Shown one piece after another: positions 1-8,021 of a DNA stretch of 10,126 nt. This DNA comes from Anaerolinea sp. GTDB lineage: Bacteria > Chloroflexota > Anaerolineae > Anaerolineales > Anaerolineaceae. The DNA lies in the NCBI GenBank assembly GCA_013824385.1, contig PNNU01000083.1, forward strand, positions 1 through 10,126, in the 5' to 3' direction. The translations under genes and the position numbers were made by a program. How positions within the stretch are numbered: position 1 is the stretch's first letter; the number at the start of each line of letters is the position of its first letter. Below the pieces are notes generated by a model. That model searched no databases, was not told the DNA's origin, and saw only the letters and a list, made by a program, of their open reading frames with translations.

Positions 1-834
<834 letters not shown>

Positions 835-857
835 CTATAAAAATCATGCAACCAAAA

Positions 858-884
858 ATTATACCACTTTTTTCAGAAAATCAA
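858..884 (-). promoter_or_regulatory. Probable promoter of rpoC (extended -10)
   Basis: On the minus strand, TATAAT at 863-858 is a perfect -10 box and is preceded by TGG, making an extended -10 (TGnTATAAT). A weaker -35 candidate, TTGATT at 884-879, stands 15 nt upstream and overlaps the stop codon of the histidine kinase. Transcription would begin near 851, leaving a leader of about 110 nt before rpoC. The short spacer is acceptable for an extended -10 promoter. The call is by eye from sigma70 consensus. Confidence 0.6.
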
Positions 885-3800
885 CTGGCAATTTCCTTTT
901 CCGTTCTGGCAGTTTGAGAGATCGGCACTTGCAAAAAGAATGTACTTCCCTTTCCTAAGGTGCTTACCGCCCAGACTTTACCATGATGTCTCTCTGCGAT
1001 GGATTTCACAATGGATAATCCAAGACCCGAACCTTTAAGCGAACCGTTATCCTTACTGCCATTACGGTTGAATTTGTCAAATATCTTGTCGATATCCAGA
1101 GGTGCGATACCCGGACCGTGATCCTGTATTTCAAAGACCACATTCTCAGGGTTCACTTGGAGCCTCAAGGCGATCTTTCCGCTGAGTGGAGAGAATTTAA
1201 TGGCGTTATCCAACAGGTTATAAAGCGCTTGCTGCAGCAAAGCCTTGTCTGCATCAATCTCAAGACTCTGTGCGATCGTCAATTCGCGCATGATCTGCAC
1301 TTTACGTTGGGTCGCCAAGGGCTGAAGAACTTTCATCACCTCGTCAAACAGATCCATGGGGGCGATTTTGTCAACCTGCAGCACGCTGCCTGACTCAATT
1401 CTGCCCAGGTCAAGCAGCTTGTCCACCATTTGGTCAATCACATCCAGATCATTGACCATCTTGTTGGCATATTCTTTTTGCTGCTCATTTAATTCACCCA
1501 CCATTTGCAGCATGGTGGCGTAACCGCGCACGATCCCCATTGGGGCGCGCAAGTCATGGCTGACGGTGGCCACGAAATCGGATTTCATCTTTTCCATGTC
1601 GCGGAATTCAGTGATATCGCGCAGTACACAAACTGTACCCACCATGGCGTTTTCCACTTTAACTGGAGAGACCGAGATTTCAAAGATTTTTCCTTCAATG
1701 GATATTTCGCCGGTCATGTTGACTTTATCTCGGTTCCCATTCAGAAAATCGATGAATTCTGAAGATTTTAATTCACCGATCAAATGACCAGCTTCACCTG
1801 TGGTTTCGATCAAACCGGCTACATTCTCGGCCGCCTCATTCGCCATCAGCAGCCTGCCGGATTCACCAACCACCAACACCGGTTCGGGTGTGGCTGACAA
1901 AACGGATTCAAGGCGCTTCTTGCCTACTTCAGCATTCATAAAGAGTGATGAATTTGAAATGGCTAAAACTGCCTGCCCTGCTATTGTATTCAAGAAATGG
2001 ATTTCTTCATCATAAAAACGATGTGGTTCTGTGTAGGCGATCCAAAGCATACCGTAATCTGTGGCTTCATCTGCCAGTGTCATGGCCACAATCGCAGATG
2101 GAATTGATCCCTTGATACTTCCAATTCTTTTAATTCTCGGTTTGGAGGGGATGACGAGAACTTTATCAGTCCCCATTTGATCCACCAATAACTTATCCAA
2201 TTCGCAGTATTCATCCGCTTCTGACCCGCTGGAATAAGAAATACTCTCTTCATCAAACCCGAAACTGTAACCATTCTTGAGGATCAACCGGGCTGAATCT
2301 GCCCCGTAAGAGAGACACGCCTTAAGTAGATGCGCGGCAGTTTTTCCAATCTCAAAATTAGATGCAACGCCCTTTGAAACATCGAGCAGCACATCCAATT
2401 CATCAAGCCTGGATTTCAGGCTGGTGCGCATCTGTTCAAATGCAGCGCTTAACCGTCCCACTTCATCCACACCATTGATGGCGATTTTTTGATCAAGTCC
2501 GCCTTTGGATATTTCGTCTGCCTGGTTGGCCAGTTGCACCAGCGATTTTGCGAGAGACCCGACCATAAAGCGCAGCAACATATATGCACCAATGGATATT
2601 AGAATTGAGATTGCCAACAGTGGAACTGCAATCTGCAAAGACAAGTCTTGTGTATAACTGGCAGGCAGCGACAGTAAAATTTTCCAATCCTTGGCTTCTG
2701 AGATCGAGGCATACACCATGCGTCTTGTTCCGGTTCCGCTTGTATCTTCAAAGTAACTTGATGTCTCTGGCACTTTGCCCTGGTAAGTGGTCAAGATCAA
2801 ACTTGGATTGGAATGATAAAGGATGCGGTTTTGTCCATCCAGGATCACCCCTTCACCCCCCGCCTTTTGAATCTCTTGCAATGCCAATAACGCAGGTTGA
2901 GAGAACAGGTTGACACCCAAATTGGTACGAGCCGAGATCACACCCTTCGCCATGCCGTATTCATCCGGGATGGCGGCAATATAGGCAATTTGGGCTGAGG
3001 TTTCACCTTCACCGGGTGCGATCACGTAACTCTGGATGAGCACTCCATTTAAAGCTAAACCTACTCCAGTTACTTCCTCCGGAGTAAGCACATATTGATT
3101 AATGTCAGATTCAGGATACCCAGTCAAAGGAGTACCCGTAAGATCAAACAAATAGAATTGCGTAAAAAATGGGATGGACCGCAGCTTGGTTTTCAGGAAA
3201 GTTTGAGCTGTATCGGCCAGATCCATCGGAATTCTGCTATCCACCATATCAAGCAGCAATCCCTGACCGGTATCGATCAAGGAGGGTATGTTTTCTGCTG
3301 CGATTTCTGCTGTACTTTTTAATCGACCTTCCAACATCTTTTCAGCAGCCCGTCCCGCAACTACCCAATCTGCAATCGCCAGCGTTAGCAGCAAGACAAA
3401 GATAATGGGTAGCGCTATGTAGAAAACTTTCTCCTGCAAGCCAGTTTCGTACGGGGATGGAACAAAAGACTTTTGTTGGATCCAATATTTGGATTTATGC
3501 ACCAACGCCAGATCAAGGATAAAGCCAGCTGTAATAATTTGAACTGCATTGACCAGCATGATCACCCAGGATTGGGTAAAGGCATAATCCAGACGAGCAG
3601 CCATCGTGCCGTTGGTGCCGAAGAAAGTGGTTAACAGATACACCGGGACAGAAACGAGAGCAATCGCCACAGCTGCCCCCATTGGCCGTCTCAACCATTG
3701 GAAGATCTTGGAACGGTAATTCTGTCGCAGTGTATACGAGATCAGCAGAGCCAGTGATGCTGTTTCAAGCGGAGTAAACAGATTATGAGTGTTCCATAAA

Positions 3801-4165
3801 GCGGTTACCAGACCGGTGGCAAACCCCATCACCACTGCCGGCCAGAAACCTAGAATGCCTGCTGCCAAAATCCATGGAATGGCGCTTAATATCATAATTA
3901 CTGGAGAAGAAGATTCCCGGGTGATATTCGGTAGAGGTAAAGAAGATTGCCACGGAAGCTTTAAGCCAAAAAAGAGCGGCAGTAAAACAGAAAAAGCGAG
4001 TAATATACCAAAAACGGTCCAGAATTTTTTAGAGCTGATGGCCTGAATCTTCTTCCGCAATCCCCAAAAGAGGAGCGCTGCCAACCCTAACCATCCCAGC
4101 CATCCTATTAGATGGTAAGGCAGGTCTATATAAGGGGAAGTATTGAGCAGCGTTGCGGTGACCAT
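881..4165 (-). CDS. Membrane sensor histidine kinase (multi-TM, dCache-like, HAMP, GAF, PAS, HisKA, HATPase_c)
   Basis: This 1094-residue membrane kinase should sense a signal and pass phosphate from a histidine to a response regulator not found in the window. Domain order: about seven hydrophobic segments between residues 20 and 222; a further membrane helix at 248-270; an extracytoplasmic region at about 275-508 resembling a double Cache sensor; a helix at 510-536; HAMP at about 537-590; GAF at about 595-745 and PAS at about 750-855, both assigned mainly from position and pattern. The kinase core is complete: phospho-acceptor H870 in SHDLRAP, N-box LLDNAIKF (985-992), G1 box DHGPG (1015-1019), F-box IFDKF (1028-1032) and G2 box GSGLGL (1045-1050). 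ATG at 4165 is chosen because GAGG lies 5 nt before it; a TTG three bases upstream would leave only 2 nt. The gene begins 7 nt after the peptidase gene, and its ribosome binding site overlaps that gene's stop codon. Kinase identity is secure, but the signal is unknown. Confidence 0.95.
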   Translation of the reverse strand: MVTATLLNTSPYIDLPYHLIGWLGWLGLAALLFWGLRKKIQAISSKKFWTVFGILLAFSVLLPLFFGLKLPWQSSLPLPNITRESSSPVIMILSAIPWILAAGILGFWPAVVMGFATGLVTALWNTHNLFTPLETASLALLISYTLRQNYRSKIFQWLRRPMGAAVAIALVSVPVYLLTTFFGTNGTMAARLDYAFTQSWVIMLVNAVQIITAGFILDLALVHKSKYWIQQKSFVPSPYETGLQEKVFYIALPIIFVLLLTLAIADWVVAGRAAEKMLEGRLKSTAEIAAENIPSLIDTGQGLLLDMVDSRIPMDLADTAQTFLKTKLRSIPFFTQFYLFDLTGTPLTGYPESDINQYVLTPEEVTGVGLALNGVLIQSYVIAPGEGETSAQIAYIAAIPDEYGMAKGVISARTNLGVNLFSQPALLALQEIQKAGGEGVILDGQNRILYHSNPSLILTTYQGKVPETSSYFEDTSGTGTRRMVYASISEAKDWKILLSLPASYTQDLSLQIAVPLLAISILISIGAYMLLRFMVGSLAKSLVQLANQADEISKGGLDQKIAINGVDEVGRLSAAFEQMRTSLKSRLDELDVLLDVSKGVASNFEIGKTAAHLLKACLSYGADSARLILKNGYSFGFDEESISYSSGSEADEYCELDKLLVDQMGTDKVLVIPSKPRIKRIGSIKGSIPSAIVAMTLADEATDYGMLWIAYTEPHRFYDEEIHFLNTIAGQAVLAISNSSLFMNAEVGKKRLESVLSATPEPVLVVGESGRLLMANEAAENVAGLIETTGEAGHLIGELKSSEFIDFLNGNRDKVNMTGEISIEGKIFEISVSPVKVENAMVGTVCVLRDITEFRDMEKMKSDFVATVSHDLRAPMGIVRGYATMLQMVGELNEQQKEYANKMVNDLDVIDQMVDKLLDLGRIESGSVLQVDKIAPMDLFDEVMKVLQPLATQRKVQIMRELTIAQSLEIDADKALLQQALYNLLDNAIKFSPLSGKIALRLQVNPENVVFEIQDHGPGIAPLDIDKIFDKFNRNGSKDNGSLKGSGLGLSIVKSIAERHHGKVWAVSTLGKGSTFFLQVPISQTARTEKEIAS

Positions 4166-4172
4166 CAAGACC

Positions 4173-5507
4173 TCAAGGTTGGTTCATTTTGGCTTCATCA
4201 TTGAATTTCTTCCAGGCGGACCGGTAGAGCAAACGATTCTGGTGTTTACTTTCTTGTGAGTTTACTTTTTGAAGCCATGAAGATTCAATTTCCTGTGATA
4301 GTTTGAAATACCTCTCAGAAATACTTTTTCGCTTATTTACAGCCACGTCCAGATTCTGATTGACATCTGCCAACATTTGCTCTTCAAATCTCACCTGGTC
4401 GGGTTGGATCAAAGGCAATCGATGGGCGTAATCCTTCAATATCGCACGGTGAATGGCCTCGTGGCTCCAATAGAGTGTATTCTCATTGTATGTGCCTGTG
4501 GGGGCTTCTCCGTGGTCTGGCAGACCACAATCCAACCATACAGGTTTGAACAATGAAGTGCAGGGGGCGGAAGTACCTGTTACCCAATGAACCGTGTCGC
4601 TTCGGTCAAGTGAAGAAACCATAGACCCCGCGCTCTGGCTGCCGCGGATGGGTCCCCACCCAGAATGCATGCAAACATCTGCACCGGTGATACCCTTATC
4701 CGGGGACCAATTAGGATCGGCCTTGTCATCATGATGCCTGAGAATTTCCATCATCATGGCCGGAGTAATCTTACCCATTTGAGCCTTCAATTGTTGGGTC
4801 GTGCAATTTTGACGCTTGTGTGCGTCGCTAAAAAGTGTGTAAACCGGTTCAGAATAGCATTTGCTGAAACTGAATTCTTTTCGATCCTTGCACCAGCCTT
4901 TATCAAGTGCATGCTGCACAAGGTTGGCTGAAGCCATATCCCATTCGCCATCAATGGTGATGGCATTTGAAATGGTGCGCACATCCTTGACCTTTTCCGC
5001 TGCCCATTCTTTGGCTGAAGTTTCTAACACCCAGGCTTCATCTGGATCGCAAATTAAAAAACTGTTTTGATAATACATCTTGTGAGCAAATCCGCAGTTG
5101 CCGCTTTGCCCATACTTTTCAAGCAATTCGATAATTGTCATCAATGCTTCATGCGCAGTTTTGGATCGTTCCAACGCCAATCGCAAAAAATCCATGCCAA
5201 TCAGGCCAGGTTCCTTGCCATACGCATCGCGGGTAAATACCGCTTCGTTGCCAATGGTTACCCCAAATTCATTGGCGCCCATTTCGGCACCCCAAATCCA
5301 AAAGGGTTTCGCAAGCAGAACCTGAAAGGTCTCATCCACTTGAGGAATCTCAATGTAGGTGCATTTAACTCTTTCCCCTGCCTGGTGTTGGCAGTGCGGA
5401 ATGATTACCAGGTCATGAGCTTCATTCGGCTCACGATCCGAGTTCTTGGCAAAAAATATCTTGCCATCTGTTGTTGAATTACCGAGAGCAACAATGGTAT
5501 CGCACAT
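4173..5507 (-). CDS. Secernin-like peptidase family C69 (Ntn-hydrolase) protein
   Basis: This 444-residue protein belongs to the C69 dipeptidase/secernin family, whose members are N-terminal nucleophile hydrolases. It begins Met-Cys-Asp-Thr (MCDTIVALGN), so removal of Met would expose Cys2 as nucleophile. Family motifs in order are KNSDRE (21-26), WIWGAEMGANE (70-80) followed by IGNEAVFT, CDPDEAWVLET near 153-163, EWAAEKV, CMHSG and GSQSAGSMVSS (279-298), TGTSAPCTSLFKP (310-322) and LYWSHE (345-350). Length fits the family. There is no signal peptide or membrane helix, so it is probably cytoplasmic. A GTG two codons upstream of the chosen ATG overlaps the GGAG ribosome binding site and would bury the cysteine, so it is rejected. 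A promoter lies just upstream, and the histidine kinase follows 7 nt downstream. C69 enzymes of lactic acid bacteria are dipeptidases, whereas the role of secernin-like members is poorly known. The substrate cannot be read from the sequence. Confidence 0.93.
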   Translation of the reverse strand: MCDTIVALGNSTTDGKIFFAKNSDREPNEAHDLVIIPHCQHQAGERVKCTYIEIPQVDETFQVLLAKPFWIWGAEMGANEFGVTIGNEAVFTRDAYGKEPGLIGMDFLRLALERSKTAHEALMTIIELLEKYGQSGNCGFAHKMYYQNSFLICDPDEAWVLETSAKEWAAEKVKDVRTISNAITIDGEWDMASANLVQHALDKGWCKDRKEFSFSKCYSEPVYTLFSDAHKRQNCTTQQLKAQMGKITPAMMMEILRHHDDKADPNWSPDKGITGADVCMHSGWGPIRGSQSAGSMVSSLDRSDTVHWVTGTSAPCTSLFKPVWLDCGLPDHGEAPTGTYNENTLYWSHEAIHRAILKDYAHRLPLIQPDQVRFEEQMLADVNQNLDVAVNKRKSISERYFKLSQEIESSWLQKVNSQESKHQNRLLYRSAWKKFNDEAKMNQP

Positions 5508-5512
5508 AAACA

Positions 5513-5516
5513 CTCC
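5513..5516 (-). promoter_or_regulatory. Ribosome binding site deciding the C69 start
   Basis: GGAG on the minus strand lies 5 nt before the ATG at 5507. It overlaps the in-frame upstream GTG (5513-5511), which therefore cannot be served by it. This supports a Met-Cys N-terminus for the peptidase. Confidence 0.7.
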
Positions 5517-5530
5517 AGAATACTCAAATA

Positions 5531-5559
5531 ACCATAGTACGAACTGTTCTGCACGTCAA
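5531..5559 (-). promoter_or_regulatory. Probable sigma70-type promoter of the peptidase-kinase operon
   Basis: On the minus strand, TTGACG (5559-5554, five of six consensus bases) and TATGGT (5536-5531, four of six) are separated by exactly 17 nt. Transcription would start near 5524, about 17 nt upstream of the peptidase ATG. It sits in the 84-nt gap after cmk, where no clear terminator is visible, so read-through from the upstream operon is also possible. Confidence 0.6.
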
Positions 5560-5591
5560 ATGCTTATTCTAATTATGCAACATTTTTAGAA

Positions 5592-6278
5592 TTATGAGAC
5601 AGGATTTCTAATAATTTTTAAGGCTTCTTCCAATACAATATCGATGGTTTTACCATCAGAATCGATCACATAGGCGTCATCTGACGGTTTCAGAGGAGCT
5701 ACTTCACGGGAAGAATCCACGGCGTCCCTTTTGCGGATGGAAGACAGTATCTCCTCATATGAAGTGGAATCCCCTCTTTTTTGCACCTCTACGTACCGCC
5801 GCCGGGCTCTCTCTTCCGGGGATGCTTCAAGGTAGATCTTGAATTTGGCGTCCGGAAAGACCACCGTACCGATATCCCTGCCGACCATCACCATGTTACC
5901 GCGTTCACCTATACGCCGCTGCTGCTCAGTCATGGCTTTCCGTACGCCGGCATAAGCAGAAACCTTCGAAACATTATGATCCACTTCAGGGGTTCTGATC
6001 TGCCAGGTAACATCATTGCCATCCACCAAAATATCCATTACACGCCCGTCCTGTTCGGAGGCAGGTTGAACATCAATTTGAATTCGATTGGCAAGATCAG
6101 TTACTTTTTTTTCATCATCCAGATCCTTGACGAATTGCAGTGCAGCCAGGGTGACTGCCCGATACATCACACCAGTATCAAAAAAGAAATAATCAAGTTT
6201 CTTAGCGATTAGTTCCGCCAGCGTGGATTTTCCAGATGCAGCGGGTCCATCGATGGCGATTAAATTAATGAGAGACAT
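5592..6278 (-). CDS. cmk: Cytidylate kinase (CMP/dCMP kinase)
   Basis: This enzyme phosphorylates CMP and dCMP to the diphosphates using ATP, in the cytoplasm, as part of pyrimidine nucleotide salvage and supply. At 228 residues it has the usual length for bacterial Cmk. Motifs seen: P-loop GPAASGKST (11-19), DTGVMYR (34-40), GRDIGTVVFPDA (133-144), the lid-region arginines in EERARRR (155-161), RKRDAVDSSR (182-191) with APL following, and DAYVIDS (201-207), all typical of the family. The ATG at 6278 has AAGGA 6 nt upstream; an upstream TTG at 6284 is only 1 nt from that site and is rejected. The ribosome binding site overlaps the TAA stop of the preceding membrane-protein gene, and the gap between the two genes is 9 nt. 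Cmk is therefore the last gene of the three-gene operon seen here. No terminator is obvious after its TAA. Identification is very secure. Confidence 0.97.
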   Translation of the reverse strand: MSLINLIAIDGPAASGKSTLAELIAKKLDYFFFDTGVMYRAVTLAALQFVKDLDDEKKVTDLANRIQIDVQPASEQDGRVMDILVDGNDVTWQIRTPEVDHNVSKVSAYAGVRKAMTEQQRRIGERGNMVMVGRDIGTVVFPDAKFKIYLEASPEERARRRYVEVQKRGDSTSYEEILSSIRKRDAVDSSREVAPLKPSDDAYVIDSDGKTIDIVLEEALKIIRNPVS

Positions 6279-6287
6279 AAACAATCC

Positions 6288-8021
6288 TTATGGCGTTTGG
6301 TTTTGAGTATTGGTATCTTTGAATAGATCGTTTCGGACCCATAACAGGATGCTGGTTTTTTTCTGAGGAATTTGGCGATTGTAGAACCATTTGACCCAAT
6401 CTTGCCATTTTGCCTGTGAATAATCAGGTTGAACGGTCCAACCAATCATCTGTCCTCTGTACAGGTTTTGAGTTTGGATTATTGCATCCAAACCAGAGAC
6501 AACTATGGAAGGAGAATTGCTCACAGGAAAAGCCGCGACAGATGTGGTTTTATCAAAATTTCTGAACGCCCAGGTAACTGATGGATAATTCAAACCTACC
6601 AATTCAATATCAATGCGATTCATTTGGCCGTTATTCCAGAGCGATATATCTGTTACAGTTTGTAAAAGTTCATTTTGTCCCACAATATAACCTGAATTTG
6701 CCAACAGCTCATTTTCTGGTCTGCTTCCAAGACTGGCAGCTTTCCATCCGCAGCCAACCAGCAGCGCTCCAAGCAGAAGACCCAACCCGATGACGATGCC
6801 ACTTTTGCTCGATATGGAATCCCAACCCCAGGTTAAGAGAATTGTGAACGCGATCCATAACACCAACGGCAAAAAGGTACCTATTAACCGATTTCGCATG
6901 GTGATCGTATCCCCAGGCGGAAAGTTGATCATGTTGAGAAAATTCAAGGTCGAAAAGAGCAGCAGGCTAATGGTTACCACTGTTTCAGCGATCAAAACAA
7001 AGCTTGAACGGATCAGCAACCCTTCAAACAAACGGGAAACCTGCATCGCGGTTAAAACGTAAAGTGGCAGATTAACCATCGCAATTTCAAGTGCATCATG
7101 AGATGGAGTGATGATTGCCAACAATAATCCGATGACCCACCACAATCCTAATAAACGAGATATTGTCGATTGATCTTTCAGACCATTTATCAAACCCCAA
7201 AGGCCAAGGATCAAGGCCGGGAATTGAGTCAACAGTAATACCAACAAAAAAGCGCCGAGTCCCAAATCACTTTGTTGTTGCCATTTAGCCAGATAGTCGG
7301 TAATTCCTGAGCCAATACCGCTGATCCCGTTCGGACGAAGCAGATATTGTGAACTGACGATCAGGATCGTGATTAATGCCGCAAGCCCAAGCCCCCACCA
7401 ACCTGATTTTTCAATTTTTTGCGAATTGAGTTTCAAGAATTTCTTTTTATCAGCGTCGATAAAATAAACCAATGACCAGGCCAGACCAAGCGCAAGTGCC
7501 AGCGGCCAGAAATTCTCGCTTCCGACAAACGACAGCCCTACGAATATGCCGGCTGGTATCATTTTGCAATTTTCAAACAACCCGATCGCCAAAAGCAATG
7601 CACTGATGGTGATCATCGTTCCATCCGCGGACCGGGACAACGCCACCAATCCCGGCTCAAATGCAATCAAGAAAGCTAGCAAGAGGCTTGTCAGTTCACC
7701 AATCTGTTTACGGAACAATCCAGGCACTATCACCAAGGCTACCCCAAAAAGAGCAGGCCAGAATCGGGCAAAAAAGTTGCTGCTTTCAAATATGGTGAAA
7801 AGTAGAGAAGTCAGCCCTACATAACCGGGTTGACCGCCGATGATGCTTTCTGTCCCTTTAGAAGAATTAAGGGCTTGCAGAGCAATGTTGGCTTCATGAT
7901 CCGTCAGACCAGGCACGCCAAGTTTAACAAAACGTAAAAATAACGCCAATAAGAGTGCAATCAATATAAGCAGTGTGAAGTACCGCTTAATATATGGATT
8001 CAACTTTTCAAATAATGTCAT
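6288..8021 (-). CDS. Agl23/TIGR03663-like GT-C type integral membrane protein
   Basis: This 577-residue, strongly hydrophobic protein resembles the TIGR03663 ('Agl23, flippase activity-associated') family, which is related at its N-terminus to protein mannosyltransferases of the GT-C fold. Visible features: a first membrane helix at about 15-32; an acidic loop LTDHEANIAL (39-48); GGQPGYVGLTSLLF (62-75); FFARFWPALFGV (83-94); a conserved-looking arginine in ALSRSADG (127-134); then many more helices to about residue 440. The C-terminal 130 or so residues are soluble, probably extracytoplasmic, ending in KTSILLWVRNDLF. The family's usual DE and HGP near the N-terminus appear here as DHE and GQP, so this is a divergent member. 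The ATG overlaps the TGA of the upstream DUF2298 gene in ATGA, with GAGGT 6 nt before it. Families of this kind and DUF2298 are commonly neighbours, which supports the call. A glycosyltransferase role with lipid-linked sugar is inference; no reaction is established here. Confidence 0.72.
   Translation of the reverse strand: MTLFEKLNPYIKRYFTLLILIALLLALFLRFVKLGVPGLTDHEANIALQALNSSKGTESIIGGQPGYVGLTSLLFTIFESSNFFARFWPALFGVALVIVPGLFRKQIGELTSLLLAFLIAFEPGLVALSRSADGTMITISALLLAIGLFENCKMIPAGIFVGLSFVGSENFWPLALALGLAWSLVYFIDADKKKFLKLNSQKIEKSGWWGLGLAALITILIVSSQYLLRPNGISGIGSGITDYLAKWQQQSDLGLGAFLLVLLLTQFPALILGLWGLINGLKDQSTISRLLGLWWVIGLLLAIITPSHDALEIAMVNLPLYVLTAMQVSRLFEGLLIRSSFVLIAETVVTISLLLFSTLNFLNMINFPPGDTITMRNRLIGTFLPLVLWIAFTILLTWGWDSISSKSGIVIGLGLLLGALLVGCGWKAASLGSRPENELLANSGYIVGQNELLQTVTDISLWNNGQMNRIDIELVGLNYPSVTWAFRNFDKTTSVAAFPVSNSPSIVVSGLDAIIQTQNLYRGQMIGWTVQPDYSQAKWQDWVKWFYNRQIPQKKTSILLWVRNDLFKDTNTQNQTP

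Noticed and set aside
5067..5477. 136-codon open frame on the plus strand inside the peptidase gene
   Set aside because: It is antisense to a well-supported gene, lacks recognisable motifs, and is explained by the codon pattern of the opposite strand.
5561..5579. Operator-like palindrome TGCATAATTAGAATAAGCA upstream of the peptidase promoter
   Set aside because: Only six of nine paired positions match, which is weak for AT-rich intergenic DNA.
5781..6212. 143-codon open frame on the plus strand inside cmk
   Set aside because: It is antisense to conserved cmk motifs and its translation has no recognisable protein features.
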